Of a DNA stretch of 64,000 nt, positions 34,951 to 42,935 are shown one piece after another. A program made the position numbers and the translations under genes. Each line of letters starts with the position of its first letter. Positions within the stretch are counted from its first letter, which is position 1. Below the pieces are notes generated by a model. It was not told the origin of the DNA and did not search any database. It worked only from the letters and a program-made list of their open reading frames with translations. This DNA comes from Rhizobiales bacterium UBA1912 (lineage in GTDB: Bacteria > Pseudomonadota > Alphaproteobacteria > Rhizobiales > Devosiaceae). The stretch is from contig DDGC01000002.1 of the NCBI GenBank assembly GCA_002337455.1, positions 144,636 to 208,635 of the forward strand, read 5' to 3'.

Positions 34951-35943
34951 TTATCTGACGGTGACCACCTGCCCCGTGCTTAAGCTTTCGCTTGCGGCTT
35001 CGGCCAGTTTCTGGGCCATCAGACCGTCATGGCCCGAGGCGCGGGGCGCCTCGCCCTTTTCCAGAAAATCGAGGAACTTGTGGATCTCGGCGGTGTAAGC
35101 TGCCTGGTAGCGCTCCACGAAGGAAAAGGGGATCTTGTCGGCGATCCACCCGCCCTCGTTCGCCAATTCAACTGTGGTGTCGTGGATATTGGCGGCGCGC
35201 AAAAGCCCTTTGGAACCATGCACTTCGATGCGCTGATCGTGGCCGTAGGTGGCGCGGCGGGAATTTGTGATGACGACGATCTTGCCCGACGCCGTCTGCA
35301 TCTGGACGCTCGCGGTGTCGATATCGCCGGCCTTGCCGATCTCGGGATCGGTGAGGACGCCGCCCAGGGCGTGGACGGTGACGGGTTCCTCATCGCCCAG
35401 AAGGAAGCGGGCCATGTCGAAATCGTGGATCATCATATCGCGGTAGAGGCCCCCAGAGCGCCCGATATAGGAGACCGGCGGCGCCGATGGGTCGCGGCAA
35501 ATGATGGTGATGATTTCGGGATCGCCGATTTCGCCCGAGCGCAGGCGCTTTTCAAGGAACGCAAAGTTTGGATCGTAGCGGCGATGAAAGCCGATCATTA
35601 AAGGAACGCCGGCTTTTTCAACGACTTGCAGGCAAGCTTCGATCCGCTCGACCGACAGGGAAACCGGCTTTTCGCATAGGATTGCCTTGCCAGCGCGGGC
35701 GGCCTGTTCGATCAGATCGGCATGGGTGTCGGTGGGGGTGGCGATGAGGATGGCATCGACGTCCGAGGCGGCGATGATCTCTTCGACCGAGCCGGTCCTG
35801 GCGCCAACGATTCCGGCCAGTTTTTGCGCAGCTTCGGGCATGGCGTCGGCGATGTAAGCGACCGAGGCCCGACCCGACGATGCTATGGCGCGGGCGTGGA
35901 CATTGCCGATGCGGCCTGCTCCCAAGATTCCGAAACGCAGCAT
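34951..35943 (-). CDS. iolG: Inositol 2-dehydrogenase
   Basis: 330-residue Gfo/Idh/MocA dehydrogenase that oxidises myo-inositol to scyllo-inosose with NAD+. Rossmann FGILGAGRIGNVHARAI at the start, catalytic ILCEKPVSLS near 95, and MMIHDFDMARFLLGDEEPV near 172 with the catalytic Asp-His neighbourhood. The start at 35943 (MLRFGILGAG) is the family start. It is divergent from iolC across 253 bp with IolR-type sites. Confidence 0.92.
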   Translation of the reverse strand: MLRFGILGAGRIGNVHARAIASSGRASVAYIADAMPEAAQKLAGIVGARTGSVEEIIAASDVDAILIATPTDTHADLIEQAARAGKAILCEKPVSLSVERIEACLQVVEKAGVPLMIGFHRRYDPNFAFLEKRLRSGEIGDPEIITIICRDPSAPPVSYIGRSGGLYRDMMIHDFDMARFLLGDEEPVTVHALGGVLTDPEIGKAGDIDTASVQMQTASGKIVVITNSRRATYGHDQRIEVHGSKGLLRAANIHDTTVELANEGGWIADKIPFSFVERYQAAYTAEIHKFLDFLEKGEAPRASGHDGLMAQKLAEAASESLSTGQVVTVR

Positions 35944-36085
35944 GAAACCCTCCCGAAACACGCAATCAACATGGCAACATTGACTGCAAAAACTATGGAC
36001 TTGAGTGATGTTGAACGCTTTGTTGCTCAACATTTGCACACCTGTCTTTTTGCGTCACCCTCCAGTGGAATGCAATCAGCAAAAT

Positions 36086-36129
36086 GGAACATATATTCCG
36101 AATTGACAGATTTTCGGAATTGATGTTTC
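36086..36129. promoter_or_regulatory. IolR-type operators between iolG and iolC
   Basis: GGAACATATATTCC at 36086-36099 is a perfect GGAA-N6-TTCC; GGAATTGATGTTTC at 36116-36129 matches 7 of 8 fixed positions. Both lie 70-110 bp before iolC and can control both divergent genes. Confidence 0.75.
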
Positions 36130-36196
36130 AATTGAGGCTGATTAGAAGGGCGGCGAACAAACGTCTCGATCATAGAATTCAGGGAGGCCACGCGCC

Positions 36197-38110
36197 ATGG
36201 AAGAGAGGGAGAAGACGCTCGACGTCATCACCATCGGGCGCGCTTCGGTCGACCTTTACAGCCAGCAGATCGGTGCGCGGCTCGAGGACGCTGCGAGCTT
36301 TGCCAAATCTGTGGGCGGGTGCCCGGCCAATATCGCGATCGGTACGGCGCGGCTGGGGCTCAAATCAGCATGGCTGGGTCGCGTGGGCGACGAGGCCTTC
36401 GGGCGGTTCATCCGGGAACAGATGGCGCGCGAGGGCGCCTCGACAGAGGGTATCATCACCGATGCCGAGCGGCTGACGGCGCTGGCCATTCTCGGCGTCG
36501 AGGACGACAAGCGCTTTCCGCTGATCTTTTATCGCGAGGACTGCGCCGACATGGCGCTGACCGAGGGCGACATCTCCGAGGACTTCATTGCGCGGGCCCG
36601 GTCGGTGCTGGTGACGGGCACGCATTTTTCGCGGCCGCACACGGCGGCGGCGCAAAAGATCGCCATGACCTTTGCCAAGGGCTATGGCGCCAAGGTGATT
36701 TTCGACATCGATTTCCGGCCCAACCTGTGGGGGCTGGCCGGGCATGGGGCGGGCGAAGAGCGCTATGTCCGGTCCCATACGGTTTCCGAGCGCCTGAAAT
36801 CCGTGCTGCCCCATTGCGACCTTGTGGTGGGCACCGAGGAAGAGATCCTGATCGGCTCAGGGGAAGCCGACCTGGATGCCGCGCTCAGGGCGATCAGACA
36901 GGTCTCCTCCGCCGTGATCGTCCTGAAGCGCGGCCCTATGGGCTGCATCGTCTATGACGGGGTCATTCCCGAAAACATCGAAGACGGGATCGTAGGCGAA
37001 GGATTTCCCATCGAGGTTTACAACACGCTGGGGGCCGGGGACGCCTTCATGAGCGGGTTTTTGCGCGGCTGGCTCACCGGAGAACCGCTGGAAACCTGCG
37101 CAACATGGGCCAATGCCTGCGGGGCGTTTGCGGTGTCACGGCTGTTGTGTTCGCCGGAAATCCCGAGCTTTGAGGAACTGAGCCATTTCCTCGAGCATGG
37201 CAGCGCGCGCAGGGCGCTGCGCAAGGATGCGGCGCTCAACCATATTCACTGGGTGACGACAGGGCGACGGCGCGATTATCCAACGGTGAGGGCACTGGCC
37301 ATCGACCATCGGGGGCAACTCGAGGGGATGGCGGACAAGGTGGGGGCGGATCGGGACGCGATCGCCGGTTTCAAGCTGCTGGCCGTCGAGGCCGCGGCCA
37401 GAGTAGCGGACGGGCGCGACGGGTTCGGGATGCTGCTCGATGACAAATACGGCCGCGCTGCGCTGTTTGCGGCGGCAAAGCAACCCAATTTCTGGATCGG
37501 GCGGCCGGTGGAACTGCCGGGATCGCGGCCGCTAAAGTTCGAGTTTTCACAGGACATGGGCAGCCGGCTGATCGAGTGGCCGGTCGATCATTGCATCAAG
37601 TGCCTTGCGTTTTTCCATCCCGACGACCCCGACGACATGCGGCTCGAACAGATCGAAAAGCTGGGCGCGCTCTACGATGCGGCGCGCAGCGTGGGGCGCG
37701 AGCTGCTTATCGAGATCATCGCGGGCAAGAACGGGCCTCTGGAGGCCGATACTGTGCCGCGGATTCTGACCGAGCTGTATTCGGCGGGGCTCCAGCCCGA
37801 CTGGTGGAAGCTCGAGCCGCAGGCCGATGCGGCGGCGTGGACGCTGATCGACGAGACGATTGCGGCCAACGACCCCTGGTGCCGCGGCGTTGTGCTTTTG
37901 GGGCTCGACGCGCCCGCCGAAGAGCTGGAAGCGGCCTTCAAGGCGACGGCGGGATCGGCGACGGTGAAAGGCTTTGCCGTGGGGCGGACGATCTTTGCCA
38001 GCGCGGCGGAAAAATGGTTGGCTGGGGAGATGGACGATAAAGAGGCGGTGGCCGATATGGCCGGACGGTTCAGCGCGCTGGTGGATGCGTGGGAGGCGCG
38101 GGGGCAATGA
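36197..38110 (+). CDS. iolC: 5-dehydro-2-deoxygluconokinase fused to DUF2090
   Basis: 637 residues. Residues 1-320 are a PfkB kinase (LDVITIGRASVDLYSQQIGA; VYNTLGAGDAFMSGF signature near 275) that phosphorylates 2-deoxy-5-keto-gluconate. Residues about 330-637 are DUF2090, which has the look of a class I aldolase of the LacD type (FKLLAVEAAARVADG, DDKYGRAALF, IKCLAFFHPDDPDDM, GFAVGRTIF). No separate iolJ aldolase is in the cluster, so this half may perform the next step; that is inference. It overlaps iolD as ATGA. The start at 36197 is supported by GGGAGG. Confidence 0.93.
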   Translation: MEEREKTLDVITIGRASVDLYSQQIGARLEDAASFAKSVGGCPANIAIGTARLGLKSAWLGRVGDEAFGRFIREQMAREGASTEGIITDAERLTALAILGVEDDKRFPLIFYREDCADMALTEGDISEDFIARARSVLVTGTHFSRPHTAAAQKIAMTFAKGYGAKVIFDIDFRPNLWGLAGHGAGEERYVRSHTVSERLKSVLPHCDLVVGTEEEILIGSGEADLDAALRAIRQVSSAVIVLKRGPMGCIVYDGVIPENIEDGIVGEGFPIEVYNTLGAGDAFMSGFLRGWLTGEPLETCATWANACGAFAVSRLLCSPEIPSFEELSHFLEHGSARRALRKDAALNHIHWVTTGRRRDYPTVRALAIDHRGQLEGMADKVGADRDAIAGFKLLAVEAAARVADGRDGFGMLLDDKYGRAALFAAAKQPNFWIGRPVELPGSRPLKFEFSQDMGSRLIEWPVDHCIKCLAFFHPDDPDDMRLEQIEKLGALYDAARSVGRELLIEIIAGKNGPLEADTVPRILTELYSAGLQPDWWKLEPQADAAAWTLIDETIAANDPWCRGVVLLGLDAPAEELEAAFKATAGSATVKGFAVGRTIFASAAEKWLAGEMDDKEAVADMAGRFSALVDAWEARGQ

Positions 38111-39951
38111 CCGAGACGATCAGGCTAACCATGGCGCAGGCATTGGCGCGGTTTCTCGCGGCGCAGATGACCGAAATCGAGGGCGAGCGCGTGCCGCTGT
38201 TTGGTGGCGTGTGGGCAATTTTCGGGCATGGGAACGTCGCAGGCATGGGCGAGGCGCTCTATGGCGTGCGCGAAACCCTGCCGACCTATCGGGCTCACAA
38301 TGAACAGGGGATGGCGCACGCGGCGATTGCCTTTGCCAAGGCCAGTTTCCGGCGGCGGATGATGGCGTGCACGACCTCGATTGGGCCGGGGGCGACCAAT
38401 ATGGTGACCGCCGCGGCGCTGGCGCATGTGAACCGGCTGCCGGTGCTGTTTTTACCCGGCGATGTGTTTGCCAACCGGCGGCCCGACCCGGTGCTGCAGC
38501 AGGTCGAGGATTTTGCCGACGGGACGGTGTCGGCCAATGATTGTTTCAAGCCCGTATCGCGCTATTTCGACCGGATCACCCGGCCCGAGCAGATCATGCC
38601 GGCGCTGCGGCGGGCCATGCAGGTTCTGACCGATCCGGCCGATTGCGGGCCTGTGACGCTGGCGCTGTGTCAGGACACCCAAGCCGAGGCCTATGATTAT
38701 CCGGTCTCGTTTTTTGCGCAGACCGTGCACACGCAGCGCCGGGTGCGGCCCGATGCCGACGAGTTGGATCGGGCCGTAACGGCAATCCGGAGCGCTAAAC
38801 AGCCGGTGCTGATTGCCGGCGGCGGGGTGCTCTATTCGGGAGCTAGCGATGCGCTGGCGCGGTTTGCCCAGGCCCATGACGTGCCGGTGATGGAAACGCA
38901 GGCCGGGAAAGCGTCCCTGCCCCATTCGCATCCGCTCAATATGGGATCGGTGGGGGTGACGGGCACGAGCGCGGCCAACGGGCTGGCCGAAAAGGCCGAT
39001 GTGATCGTGGCGGTGGGCACGCGGCTGGCCGATTTTACCACGGGATCGTGGGCGCTGTTTAAAAACCCCGACGCGAAGTTCGTGGCGCTCAATGTTGCTT
39101 CTGTCGATGCGGGCAAGCATGGGGCGATGCCGCTTGTGGCCGATGCGCGCGCGGGGCTCGAAGCGCTCGGCGAGGGGCTGGGCCAGTGGCGGGCGCCCGA
39201 AAGCTGGCGGCACGAAGCCGACGAGCGCAAGCTCAAATGGCTGGGCGAGGCGGAGGCGGTGACGGCGGCGACCAATGCGCCCCTGCCCTCGGATGCGCAG
39301 GTGATCGGGGCGACGCAGCGGACGATGGGCGAGGCTATCGTCGTGTGTGCGGCGGGAGGATTGCCCGGGGAGTTGCACAAGCTCTGGAAGCCCGAGGCGC
39401 CGGGGCGGTATCACCTGGAATACGGCTATTCGACAATGGGATACGAGATTGCCGGAGGGCTGGGTGTCAAGCTGGCCCAGCCGGGCGACGAAGTTGTCGT
39501 CATGGTGGGCGACGGCAGCTACATGATGGCCAATTCTGAACTTTCGACCGCGGTGATGATGGGGCTGCGGCTGACCGTGGTGCTGCTCGACAATCGCGGG
39601 TTCGGCTGCATCAACCGGCTGCAGACGGCGACCGGGGGCGCGAATTTCAACAATCTGTTCGAGGATGCGCGCCGGGAAGCCATGCCCGAGATTGATTTTG
39701 TCGGGCATGCGCGCGCCTTGGGCGCACACGCGCAGAAGGTGGCGGGGATTGCCGAGCTTGAAGCCGCACTGGCCGAAGCGCGGGAGCGCGGCGGGGTCAA
39801 CGTTGTGGTGATCGACACCGATCCGCTGGTGACAACCGAGGCCGGCGGGCATTGGTGGGACGTTGCAGTGCCCGAGGTCAGCGAGCGGGCGGACGTGCGG
39901 GCCAAGCGTGCGGAGTATGAGGAACAGATCAAGGGGCAGCGGATCGGGTGA
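38107..39951 (+). CDS. iolD: 3D-(3,5/4)-trihydroxycyclohexane-1,2-dione hydrolase
   Basis: 614-residue thiamine-diphosphate enzyme that opens the inositol ring. The catalytic Glu region is RAHNEQGMAHAAIAFAKASF near 65, the central domain spans about 215-350, and the TPP/Mg motif GDGSYMMANSELSTAVMMGL is near 463. Full length for IolD. The ATG at 38107 overlaps the iolC stop, so translation is coupled. It is followed by a repeat-bearing gap before the GIY-YIG gene. Confidence 0.95.
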   Translation: MTETIRLTMAQALARFLAAQMTEIEGERVPLFGGVWAIFGHGNVAGMGEALYGVRETLPTYRAHNEQGMAHAAIAFAKASFRRRMMACTTSIGPGATNMVTAAALAHVNRLPVLFLPGDVFANRRPDPVLQQVEDFADGTVSANDCFKPVSRYFDRITRPEQIMPALRRAMQVLTDPADCGPVTLALCQDTQAEAYDYPVSFFAQTVHTQRRVRPDADELDRAVTAIRSAKQPVLIAGGGVLYSGASDALARFAQAHDVPVMETQAGKASLPHSHPLNMGSVGVTGTSAANGLAEKADVIVAVGTRLADFTTGSWALFKNPDAKFVALNVASVDAGKHGAMPLVADARAGLEALGEGLGQWRAPESWRHEADERKLKWLGEAEAVTAATNAPLPSDAQVIGATQRTMGEAIVVCAAGGLPGELHKLWKPEAPGRYHLEYGYSTMGYEIAGGLGVKLAQPGDEVVVMVGDGSYMMANSELSTAVMMGLRLTVVLLDNRGFGCINRLQTATGGANFNNLFEDARREAMPEIDFVGHARALGAHAQKVAGIAELEAALAEARERGGVNVVVIDTDPLVTTEAGGHWWDVAVPEVSERADVRAKRAEYEEQIKGQRIG

Positions 39952-39989
39952 CGGGACGTGACTATCGGGATTTCTCAGGCGCTGCCGCG

Positions 39990-40140
39990 TACTGGATCCC
40001 GGCTCAAGGCCGGGATGACGGTGGTGGGGTGGATGGGTTGGAAAACCGGTATAGGTGAGTGGTGGAAGGGCGCCAAGCTGTTTTGGCATGGGCGCGCTAC
40101 CGCTCCCCGCGTCATCCCGGACTTGATCCGGGATCCAGTA
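39990..40140. repeat. Two palindromic extragenic repeats in opposite orientation
   Basis: TACTGGATCCCGGCTCAAGG with CCGGGATGACG at 39990-40020 and the reverse-oriented GTCATCCCGGACTTGATCCG with GGATCCAGTA at 40111-40140 flank a 90-bp spacer between iolD and the GIY-YIG gene. Confidence 0.85.
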
Positions 40141-40162
40141 CACTCAGCGACAGAGAGGGACG

Positions 40163-40462
40163 ATGATCGATGAGCGGCACTATTACGTTTATATTCTCGC
40201 CAATGGCATTGGCGGAACGCTCTATGTCGGAGTCACCAACAATCTGTTCCGGCGTATCCCCGAGCACAAGGAGCGGAAAGCCGATCGCTTCACTGCACGG
40301 TACGGCGTCGATCGGCTGGTCTATTTCGAGGCGCATGACACTATCGAAGCAGCGATCGCGCAGGAAAAGCGGATCAAGAGATGGCGACGGAGCTGGAAGG
40401 TGCAGTTGATCGAAAAGGATAATCCCAATTGGGATGACCGGTTTCCCGCGCTGCAGCCATAG
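40163..40462 (+). CDS. GIY-YIG domain protein, UPF0213-like
   Basis: 99 residues, a single GIY-YIG nuclease-fold domain: YYVYILANGIGGTLYVGVTNNL at the start (the family GIY...YIG positions are GTLYVGVT), Arg in NNLFRRI, and EKRIKRWRRSWKVQLIEK near the end with the conserved Glu. Such small proteins often sit next to repeats as single, mobile-looking genes; this one is bracketed by extragenic palindromes (39990-40140 and 40504-40534) and interrupts the iol run. Its biological role is unknown. Confidence 0.85.
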   Translation: MIDERHYYVYILANGIGGTLYVGVTNNLFRRIPEHKERKADRFTARYGVDRLVYFEAHDTIEAAIAQEKRIKRWRRSWKVQLIEKDNPNWDDRFPALQP

Positions 40463-40503
40463 GGGCGGGAGATGCGCGGTTCAGACTTTTCGGCGCTGCC
40501 GGC

Positions 40504-40534
40504 TACTGGATCCCGGGTCTTCGCCCGGGATGAC
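40504..40534. repeat. Palindromic extragenic repeat
   Basis: TACTGGATCCCGGGTCTTCG with CCCGGGATGACG, the CCCGGG-TCTTCG-CCCGGG variant, between the GIY-YIG gene and iolE. Confidence 0.85.
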
Positions 40535-40577
40535 GATGGTGTAGGGCTGTGAACACAATGAGAGAGACAGAGGAAAA

Positions 40578-41471
40578 ATGATCCGGATCGGTGCGAACCC
40601 TATCGGGTGGTCCAATGACGATATGATCGAGATTGGCGGGGAGACGCCGCTGGAGGTGTGTCTGGCGGAGGCGCGGGAGGCCGGGTTTACGGGGATGGAG
40701 CTGGGGAACAAGTTTCCGCGCCAGGCCGAAGCGCTGCGGCCCATTCTGGAGGCGCACGGGCACAGGCTTGTTTCGGGGTGGTATTCGACCGAGCTTTTGC
40801 TGCGTGACGAGAACGCTGAGATCGAGGCTGCCACGGCCCATGCGAGCCTGCTGCGCGATATGGGCTGCACGGTGATGATCGTGTGCGAGACGTCCAACGC
40901 CATCCACGGGCAGATGGAAACGCCGCTATCCGAGCGGCCGGTGCTGCCGCACGATGTGTGGCCCCGGTTCGGGATGCGACTGACGGCTTTTGCCCTCAAG
41001 CTGAAGCAGGTGTACGGGCTCGATCTGGTCTATCACCATCATATGGGGACGATCGTGCAGACCGAAGCCGAGATCGACAGGCTGATGGCATCGACCGGCG
41101 ATGCGGTGCATCTGTTGCTCGATACAGGGCACATCACCTGGGGCGGCGGCGATCCGGCGCGGGTGGCGCGCAACCATTTTGCCCGCATAGCGCATGTGCA
41201 CACCAAAGACGTGCGGGCCGATTTGATGCTGGCTTCGAATGCAGCGGACTGGAGTTTTCTAAAATCGGTGCTGGCGGGCGTCTATACGGTGCCCGGCGAC
41301 GGGTTGATCGACTTTGGCGCGGTGTTTGCCGAACTCAAGGGCTATGAAGGCTGGGTGGTGGTCGAGGCCGAGCAGGATCCCGAGAAAGCCCATCCGCTGA
41401 CCTATGCGAAGATGGGGTATGGGCATTTGCGCGGTGAGCTGGAACGCGCGGGGTTTGAGGTGGCGGCTTAG
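40578..41471 (+). CDS. iolE: Myo-inosose-2 dehydratase
   Basis: 297-residue xylose-isomerase-like TIM barrel that dehydrates scyllo-inosose. Family segments seen: IRIGANPIGWSNDDM at the start, GFTGMELGNKFPRQ near 40, YHHHMGTIVQTEAEIDRLM near 155 and LLLDTGHITWGGGDP near 178, with metal ligands Glu/Asp/His. The next gene, iolB, follows a 314-bp repeat-filled gap. Confidence 0.94.
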   Translation: MIRIGANPIGWSNDDMIEIGGETPLEVCLAEAREAGFTGMELGNKFPRQAEALRPILEAHGHRLVSGWYSTELLLRDENAEIEAATAHASLLRDMGCTVMIVCETSNAIHGQMETPLSERPVLPHDVWPRFGMRLTAFALKLKQVYGLDLVYHHHMGTIVQTEAEIDRLMASTGDAVHLLLDTGHITWGGGDPARVARNHFARIAHVHTKDVRADLMLASNAADWSFLKSVLAGVYTVPGDGLIDFGAVFAELKGYEGWVVVEAEQDPEKAHPLTYAKMGYGHLRGELERAGFEVAA

Positions 41472-41785
41472 GCCGTTTGCTGGCGGAAAGGCCCCTCACC
41501 CCAACCCTCTCCCCCAAGGGAGAGGGAGCAGGCGGGGAGAATTTGACCGCCGAAGTCACCGAGCCATCGGAGGGCGCGGCAGCGCACATGGGCCCCGGGT
41601 CGAGCCCGGGGCAGCGAGGGGAGGATGGGCCGTGGCCGGAGCGGCCGGCGCTGCCGGTTACTGGATCCCGGCTCAAGGCCGGGATGACGGTGGTGGTGAG
41701 GTGAGATCGGGGCTGAGACTGGCCGGGCCGAGACCAGGACCGGGACCGGGACCGGGACCGGGACCGAAAAGAAGGAAGCAAAGTG
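41472..41785. repeat. Repeat-filled gap between iolE and iolB
   Basis: No gene. In order it holds: a CCCCTCACCCCAACCCTCTC palindrome ending GGGAGAGGG (41490-41526); the composite element CCGAGCCATCGGAGGGCGCGG with ACATGGGCCCCGGGTCGAGC (about 41555-41617); a TACTGGATCCCGGCTCAAGG palindrome (41659-41689); and five perfect copies of the hexamer GGACCG at 41737-41766, just before the iolB ribosome site. Confidence 0.85.
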
Positions 41786-42583
41786 ATGGCTGAGTTGCTC
41801 GTCAAACCATCCGGGGACACCGGCAAGGTGATCGATGTGACGCCGGAAAGCGCCGGGTGGCGGTATGTGGGGTTTGCGCTGCACAAGCTGGCTGCCGGGC
41901 AGAGCGTTTCGGCGGTGACGGGGGACCGGGAAGTCTGCCTGGTTTTCGTTTCCGGCACTGGCAGCGTGAGCGCTGGGGGTGAAGCGCTGGGCGAAATGGG
42001 GGGGCGGCAAAGCCCGTTCGACGGCAAGCCGGCGGCGGTCTATGTGCCGGGCAATTGTGACTGGTCGGTGACGGCAGGGACCGACCTGGAACTTGCAGTC
42101 TGTTCGGCCCCTGCCCTTTCGCAACGCGCGGTGAAGGTGATCGGGCCCGATGCGATGACCCAGGAGGTGCGCGGCAAAGGCACCAATGTGCGCCATGTCA
42201 CCAATATCCTGCCCGAAACCGACGGCGTGGCGGACAGCCTGCTGGTGGTTGAGGTGATCACGCCGGGCGGGCACACATCGTCCTATCCGCCGCACAAGCA
42301 CGACCGGGACGCGCTGCCTGAGGAATCCTATCTCGAAGAGACCTATTATCATCGGCTCAACCCCCATCAGGGCTTTGCCTTCCAGCGGGTCTATACCGAC
42401 GACCGCTCCCTCGACGAAGTACTGCTGATCGAGGACGGAGTGACCACGCTGGTGCCCAAGGGATATCACCCCTGCGCGGCGATCCATGGCTATGATCTCT
42501 ATTATCTCAACGTTATGGCGGGGCCGCGCCGAATCTGGCGTTTTCATAATCAGCCCGAGCACGAATGGCTGCTCGGGGGTTGA
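41786..42583 (+). CDS. iolB: 5-deoxy-glucuronate isomerase
   Basis: 265-residue cupin-type isomerase of inositol catabolism. Metal-site segments are TPGGHTSSYPPHKHDRDALPEESYLEETYYHRLNP near 155-190 and a later His in KGYHPCAAIHGYDLYYLNVM. ATG 41786 follows AGAAGGA. The last codons, encoding RRIWRFHNQPEHEWLLGG, lie in a 128-bp unit repeated twice more downstream; the family end is closer to the third copy, which ends WLLD, so this gene end may have been reshaped by the duplication. Confidence 0.93.
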   Translation: MAELLVKPSGDTGKVIDVTPESAGWRYVGFALHKLAAGQSVSAVTGDREVCLVFVSGTGSVSAGGEALGEMGGRQSPFDGKPAAVYVPGNCDWSVTAGTDLELAVCSAPALSQRAVKVIGPDAMTQEVRGKGTNVRHVTNILPETDGVADSLLVVEVITPGGHTSSYPPHKHDRDALPEESYLEETYYHRLNPHQGFAFQRVYTDDRSLDEVLLIEDGVTTLVPKGYHPCAAIHGYDLYYLNVMAGPRRIWRFHNQPEHEWLLGG

Positions 42584-42837
42584 CGCCCGGCGCGGCTTTT
42601 TCCTTGCGCAGCTCCGACGACGAAAAGTGCGGCGCACTTTTCTCCTCGCTGCGAGGCCGAATCTGGCGTTTTCACAACCAGCCCGAGCACGAATGGCTGC
42701 TCGGGGGTTGACGCCCGGCGCGGCTTTTTCCTTGCGCAGCTCCGACGACGAAAAGTGCGGCGCACTTTTCTGCTCGCTGCGAGGCCGGGTGTGGCGTTTC
42801 CACAATCAGCCCGAGCACGAATGGCTGCTCGATTGAG
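42531..42837 (+). repeat. 128-bp tandem repeats of the iolB 3' end
   Basis: Unit 1 is 42531-42658, unit 2 is 42659-42786, and a partial third runs 42787-42837. Each begins with the codons for IWRFHNQPEHEWLL (copy 3 VWRFHNQPEHEWLLD), a stop codon, and in units 1-2 a spacer with the palindrome AAAAGTGCGGCGCACTTTT. Units 1 and 2 are nearly identical (about five differences), so the duplication is recent. The remaining gap to 42935 has no gene. Confidence 0.92.
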
Positions 42838-42856
42838 GCCCAAAAGGGCTTTTTCC
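42836..42856 (+). terminator. Terminator after the iolB repeats
   Basis: AGGCCC-AAAA-GGGCTT followed by TTT: short stem with U-run after the third repeat copy; likely the original iolB terminator. Confidence 0.55.
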
Positions 42857-42935
42857 TTCCCGCTAAAGGGCGTGTTAAGCCCTTGGCCGTAACAGTTTCC
42901 CGTATCGAAAAAGTCGGTGCAGGGGGCAGGGCACT

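Noticed and set aside
38452..40143. 563-residue minus-strand ORF
   Set aside because: Antisense to iolD and the following repeat; iolD is unmistakable.
39990..41689. CRISPR-like array from regularly recurring palindromes
   Set aside because: Spacing is irregular, copies face both ways, and no cas genes are present.
27681..42583. A previously undescribed gene cluster
   Set aside because: Regulator, importer and iolGCDEB genes fit the established myo-inositol pathway; only details (split layout, DUF2090, repeats) are unusual.
41468..42805. Large minus-strand ORF across iolB
   Set aside because: Antisense to iolB and its repeats; the repeated peptide in it merely mirrors the 128-bp repeat.
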